Below are positions 6,627-8,712 of a DNA stretch of 8,712 nucleotides, one piece after another (the first letter of the stretch is position 1; each line of letters opens with the position of its first letter). Where the stretch lies: NCBI GenBank assembly GCA_002340765.1, contig DDMS01000048.1:1-8712 (forward strand), in the 5' to 3' direction. The stretch comes from Flavobacteriaceae bacterium UBA2540. Its GTDB lineage: Bacteria > Bacteroidota > Bacteroidia > Flavobacteriales > Flavobacteriaceae. The translations under genes were made by a program, and so were the position numbers. The notes beneath the pieces were generated by a model. That model had not been told where the DNA came from. It saw only the letters and a program-made list of their open reading frames with translations, and did no database searches.

Positions 6627-7520
6627 TCAGGCTTTATCAAATAATGTTGAGGATAAATAACGATCACCTCTATCACAAATAATTGCAACAATAACGCCAC
6701 TTTCTAGTTTTTCAGCAACTTGAAGCGCGCAAAAAACATTTCCTCCACTGCTCATTCCTGCAAAAATCCCTTCTTCCTCAGCTAATCTTTGTGTCATTGC
6801 AGTTGCTTCAGCTTCACTAACTTCGAGTACTTCGTCCACTTTTTTTCGATTAAAAATAGCAGGAATATAATCTCCTTCCCATTTTCTAATTCCAGGGATT
6901 TTTGAATCTCCATCGGGCTGAACACCCACAATAGTGATGTTTTTATTCATTTCTTTCAGATAGTCAGAAACACCCATAATGGTGCCTGTTGTTCCCATGG
7001 AAGCAACAAAATGTGTAACTTTACCTTCAGTATCTCTCCAAATTTCAGGACCTGTTGTTTTGTAATGCGCTTTTGAATTATCAGGATTGTCGAATTGATT
7101 CAATCTGAAATATCCTTTTTTATATTTTAATTTCAATGCATAATCGCGTGAACCTTCAATGCCTAATTCTGTTGGAGTCAAAATCACTTTTGCGCCATAA
7201 GCACGCATGGTTTGAACTCTTTCAATCGTTGAATTTTCGGGCATAACCAACACCATATTTACTCCCAAAACTTTCGCCATTAATGCCAAAGCAATACCTG
7301 TATTTCCACTTGTTGCCTCAACTAAAGTATCTCCTTTTTTGATATTTTTCTTTTTGATAGCCTCATAAATCATGTTATATGCAGCCCTATCTTTGACGCT
7401 CCCACCAGGATTATTTCCCTCTAATTTCAGCAATAATTTTACACCTTCTTTTTTAAAAATACTTTGAACTTCTACTAATGGCGTATTTCCTACAAAATCA
7501 ATAATGCTTTTCGTCTTCAT
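6627..7520 (-). CDS. cysM: Cysteine synthase, O-acetylserine sulfhydrylase B type
   Basis: The 297-residue PLP enzyme makes cysteine from O-acetylserine and sulfide (CysM-type enzymes may also accept thiosulfate). The PLP lysine is K43 in NNPGGSVKDRAA. TSGNTG (70-75) binds the substrate carboxylate, GTTGT (176-180) cradles the PLP phosphate, and SSGG (257-260) and ICDRGDRYLS (281-290) complete the fold. The CDRGDRYLS ending and GSVKDRAA are closer to CysM than to CysK. The start chosen is ATG at 7518-7520, giving MKTKSIIDFVGNTPL, where family proteins begin. The frame stays open further upstream, but that would add 36 unrelated residues lying inside cysE. It starts one base after the cysE stop codon, implying co-transcription and translational coupling, and CysE makes its substrate. 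Confidence 0.94.
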   Translation of the reverse strand: MKTKSIIDFVGNTPLVEVQSIFKKEGVKLLLKLEGNNPGGSVKDRAAYNMIYEAIKKKNIKKGDTLVEATSGNTGIALALMAKVLGVNMVLVMPENSTIERVQTMRAYGAKVILTPTELGIEGSRDYALKLKYKKGYFRLNQFDNPDNSKAHYKTTGPEIWRDTEGKVTHFVASMGTTGTIMGVSDYLKEMNKNITIVGVQPDGDSKIPGIRKWEGDYIPAIFNRKKVDEVLEVSEAEATAMTQRLAEEEGIFAGMSSGGNVFCALQVAEKLESGVIVAIICDRGDRYLSSTLFDKA

Positions 7521-7521
7521 G

Positions 7522-8277
7522 TTAGTTCTTCTTAAATATTGTATTTTCATACTGCACTGTAACCACTGAATTTTCTGGAATTGATTCTCTAATACAAACA
7601 TTTGCGCCAATGACAGAATTTGCGCCAATCACCACATTCCCTCCTAAAATAGTTGCGTTTGCATAAATAATTACATTATCTTCAATAGTTGGATGTCTTT
7701 TGGTAGATGCCAAACTCTTTTTTACTTGCAATCCACCTAAAGTTACACCTTGAAAAATTTGAACATTATTTTTGATAATGGTGGTTTCGCCTATGACAAT
7801 TCCTGTTGCGTGATCTATAAAAAAAGACTCGCCAATTTCTGCTCTTGGATGAATATCTGTTCCTGTATATCTGTGTGCAAATTCACTCATCATTCTTGGT
7901 AAAACTGCTACATTTAAATCCAACAATTGATGACTTAAACGATAAACAGCAATTGCATAAAAACCTGGATATGCCAAATAAATTTCCTCTAAACTTTTTG
8001 CTGCAGGATCATTATTAAATGCTGCAAACGCATCTAAATCTAATTTTTTTCGGATGTTAATAAAAGAATTTTTGAATTCATTCCACAAAACTTCACCTTC
8101 AGAAATAGCCAATCTTTCTAAAATTTTAAGAAACTTTTGTTTTGTGTTTTCAATATGAATCAATTGATAATGTTCATCAAAAACACCATTGATGAGTTCT
8201 TTTGTGAAATTTTCGACAGCATCTCTTAAACACATGCTGTAATCTTTTACGGTATTCATTGTGATAGTTTCTCCCAT
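7522..8277 (-). CDS. cysE: Serine O-acetyltransferase
   Basis: The 251-residue protein acetylates serine with acetyl-CoA to make O-acetylserine, the substrate of the CysM encoded next. An alpha-helical N-terminal part (about 1-135) precedes a left-handed beta-helix of hexapeptide repeats (about 140-240). Active-site motifs are D141-I-H-P, and D155-H156-A-T-G with H156 as the expected catalytic base, followed by V-I-G-E-T (161-165). Later come GVTLGG (177-182) and RHPTIEDNV (194-202). The C-terminus is a short YENTIFKKN tail. In enteric bacteria the CysE tail mediates cysteine synthase complex formation and ends in isoleucine; this one ends in asparagine, so such a complex is not predicted. 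The ATG at 8275-8277 is six bases after the ferredoxin stop; a second ATG (M7, 8257-8259) is also possible. Confidence 0.93.
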   Translation of the reverse strand: MGETITMNTVKDYSMCLRDAVENFTKELINGVFDEHYQLIHIENTKQKFLKILERLAISEGEVLWNEFKNSFINIRKKLDLDAFAAFNNDPAAKSLEEIYLAYPGFYAIAVYRLSHQLLDLNVAVLPRMMSEFAHRYTGTDIHPRAEIGESFFIDHATGIVIGETTIIKNNVQIFQGVTLGGLQVKKSLASTKRHPTIEDNVIIYANATILGGNVVIGANSVIGANVCIRESIPENSVVTVQYENTIFKKN

Positions 8278-8283
8278 CTTTTG

Positions 8284-8613
8284 TTATGATTCAGGTGCTA
8301 ATGCTACTTCCAATCCATCTAATGCTGAGGTCATTTGAATTTGACATCCCAATCTGCTGTTCTCTTTTACATAAAATGCTTCTGCCAACATTGCGTTTTC
8401 ATCATCAGATTTTTCTGGTAAATTATGATCAGAAATCACATAACATTGACAAGAGGCGCACATTGCCATTCCTCCACAAATCCCAATAGTTCCTTCTTCT
8501 GCTAATTCGCATGAACGAACTACTTCCATCAAATTCATTGCCATGTCTGTGGGCGCAACAATTTCGTGTGTTACCCCATTTCTATCTGTAATTTTTAATT
8601 GAATGTCTTGCAT
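8284..8613 (-). CDS. Adrenodoxin-type [2Fe-2S] ferredoxin
   Basis: This 109-residue protein has the cluster ligands C46-x5-C52-x2-C55-x34-C90 (GICGGMAMCASC, then LGCQ). This is the adrenodoxin/Isc ferredoxin spacing and not the plant type. It is a soluble one-electron carrier. The start used is ATG at 8611-8613 (MQDIQLKITD). An in-frame TTG at 8635-8637 is less likely because it overlaps the -7 promoter box. The gene leads a three-gene cluster with cysE and cysM (gap of six bases). No hscA, hscB or iscU is nearby, so a link to Fe-S assembly is not shown by context. Possible clients include sulfite reduction or reductive reactivation of cobalamin in MetH, but both are guesses. Confidence 0.92.
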   Translation of the reverse strand: MQDIQLKITDRNGVTHEIVAPTDMAMNLMEVVRSCELAEEGTIGICGGMAMCASCQCYVISDHNLPEKSDDENAMLAEAFYVKENSRLGCQIQMTSALDGLEVALAPES

Positions 8614-8634
8614 TATTGAATTAATGATAAGTCG

Positions 8635-8642
8635 CAAAGTTA
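8635..8642 (-). promoter_or_regulatory. Probable -7 box of the ferredoxin-cysE-cysM operon
   Basis: The minus strand reads TAACTTTG, a full match to the Bacteroidota -7 consensus TAnnTTTG, about 21 bases before the ferredoxin ATG, which implies a short leader. A TTTG -33 box is not visible at the usual spacing. No riboswitch-like structure fits in this leader. Confidence 0.5.
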
Positions 8643-8664
8643 GGGAAACCTAATAAGAATTTTG

Positions 8665-8712
8665 CTAGTTTATTGATTTTATTACTGCTTTTGGTGCTTC
8701 TTTTCTCGTGCC
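8665..8712 (-). CDS. Possible C-terminal end of a truncated upstream gene
   Basis: One minus-strand frame is open from the window edge to a TAG at 8665-8667 and would end in GTRKEAPKAVIKSIN. The composition looks like a plausible basic protein tail, and the stop lies just upstream of the ferredoxin promoter, where a neighbouring gene would be expected to end. Fifteen residues are too few to identify a family, and another frame across the same bases is also open, so this is weak evidence. Confidence 0.3.
   Translation of the reverse strand, partial: GTRKEAPKAVIKSIN

Noticed and set aside
7521..7628. N-terminal extension of CysM by 36 residues from an upstream in-frame ATG
   Set aside because: The extension lies inside the cysE coding region in another frame and has no family similarity. 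The start at 7520 gives the normal CysM N-terminus one base after the cysE stop.
8614..8637. Earlier TTG start for the ferredoxin
   Set aside because: It overlaps the TAACTTTG -7 box and adds residues not typical of the family. ATG at 8611-8613 starts right at the first beta strand.
1..8712. CRISPR arrays, insertion sequences, prophage or defence genes
   Set aside because: No regular spaced repeats, transposase motifs or phage-like proteins are present. The window is metabolic and housekeeping genes.

Overview
The window is AT-rich and every supportable gene lies on the minus strand, so transcription runs from high to low coordinates. The organism is most likely a member of the Bacteroidota, probably Flavobacteriaceae. 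Three things suggest this: promoter -7 boxes of the form TAnnTTTG (one with a TTTG -33 box exactly 19 bases upstream), A-rich start-codon contexts with almost no Shine-Dalgarno sequences, and a methionine synthase split into two proteins. Genus cannot be assigned from this sequence.

In transcription order, the right end carries a possible C-terminal scrap of a truncated gene, then a promoter and a tight three-gene cluster: an adrenodoxin-type [2Fe-2S] ferredoxin, serine O-acetyltransferase (cysE) and cysteine synthase (cysM), with gaps of 6 and 1 bases. A 250-base gap follows. It holds a well-formed SAM-I (S-box) riboswitch and a hairpin over the next start codon. Downstream lie the homocysteine-binding half of methionine synthase, the folate/B12/activation half of the same enzyme, and methylenetetrahydrofolate reductase (metF). 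Next come thioredoxin (trxA) with its own -7 box and a clear intrinsic terminator, a DUF58/von Willebrand A-like protein, and tRNA-Asp(GTC) with a textbook Bacteroidota promoter.

The central six genes make up a sulfur amino acid pathway. CysE and CysM make cysteine from serine and sulfide. MetF makes 5-methyltetrahydrofolate. The two MetH proteins pass that methyl group through cobalamin to homocysteine to make methionine, the precursor of SAM. The SAM riboswitch closes the loop by sensing the end product in front of the methylation genes only; no such element is seen before the cysteine genes.

The least ordinary feature is a family of short palindromic repeats with a CCTTTGGG core. Three copies are found, all inside the metH-metH-metF operon and all at gene borders. 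One supplies the C-terminal tail and stop codon of the first MetH protein, one is translated in frame near the N-terminus of the second, and one sits directly against the metF start codon. No wholly new system was found; the genes belong to known families.
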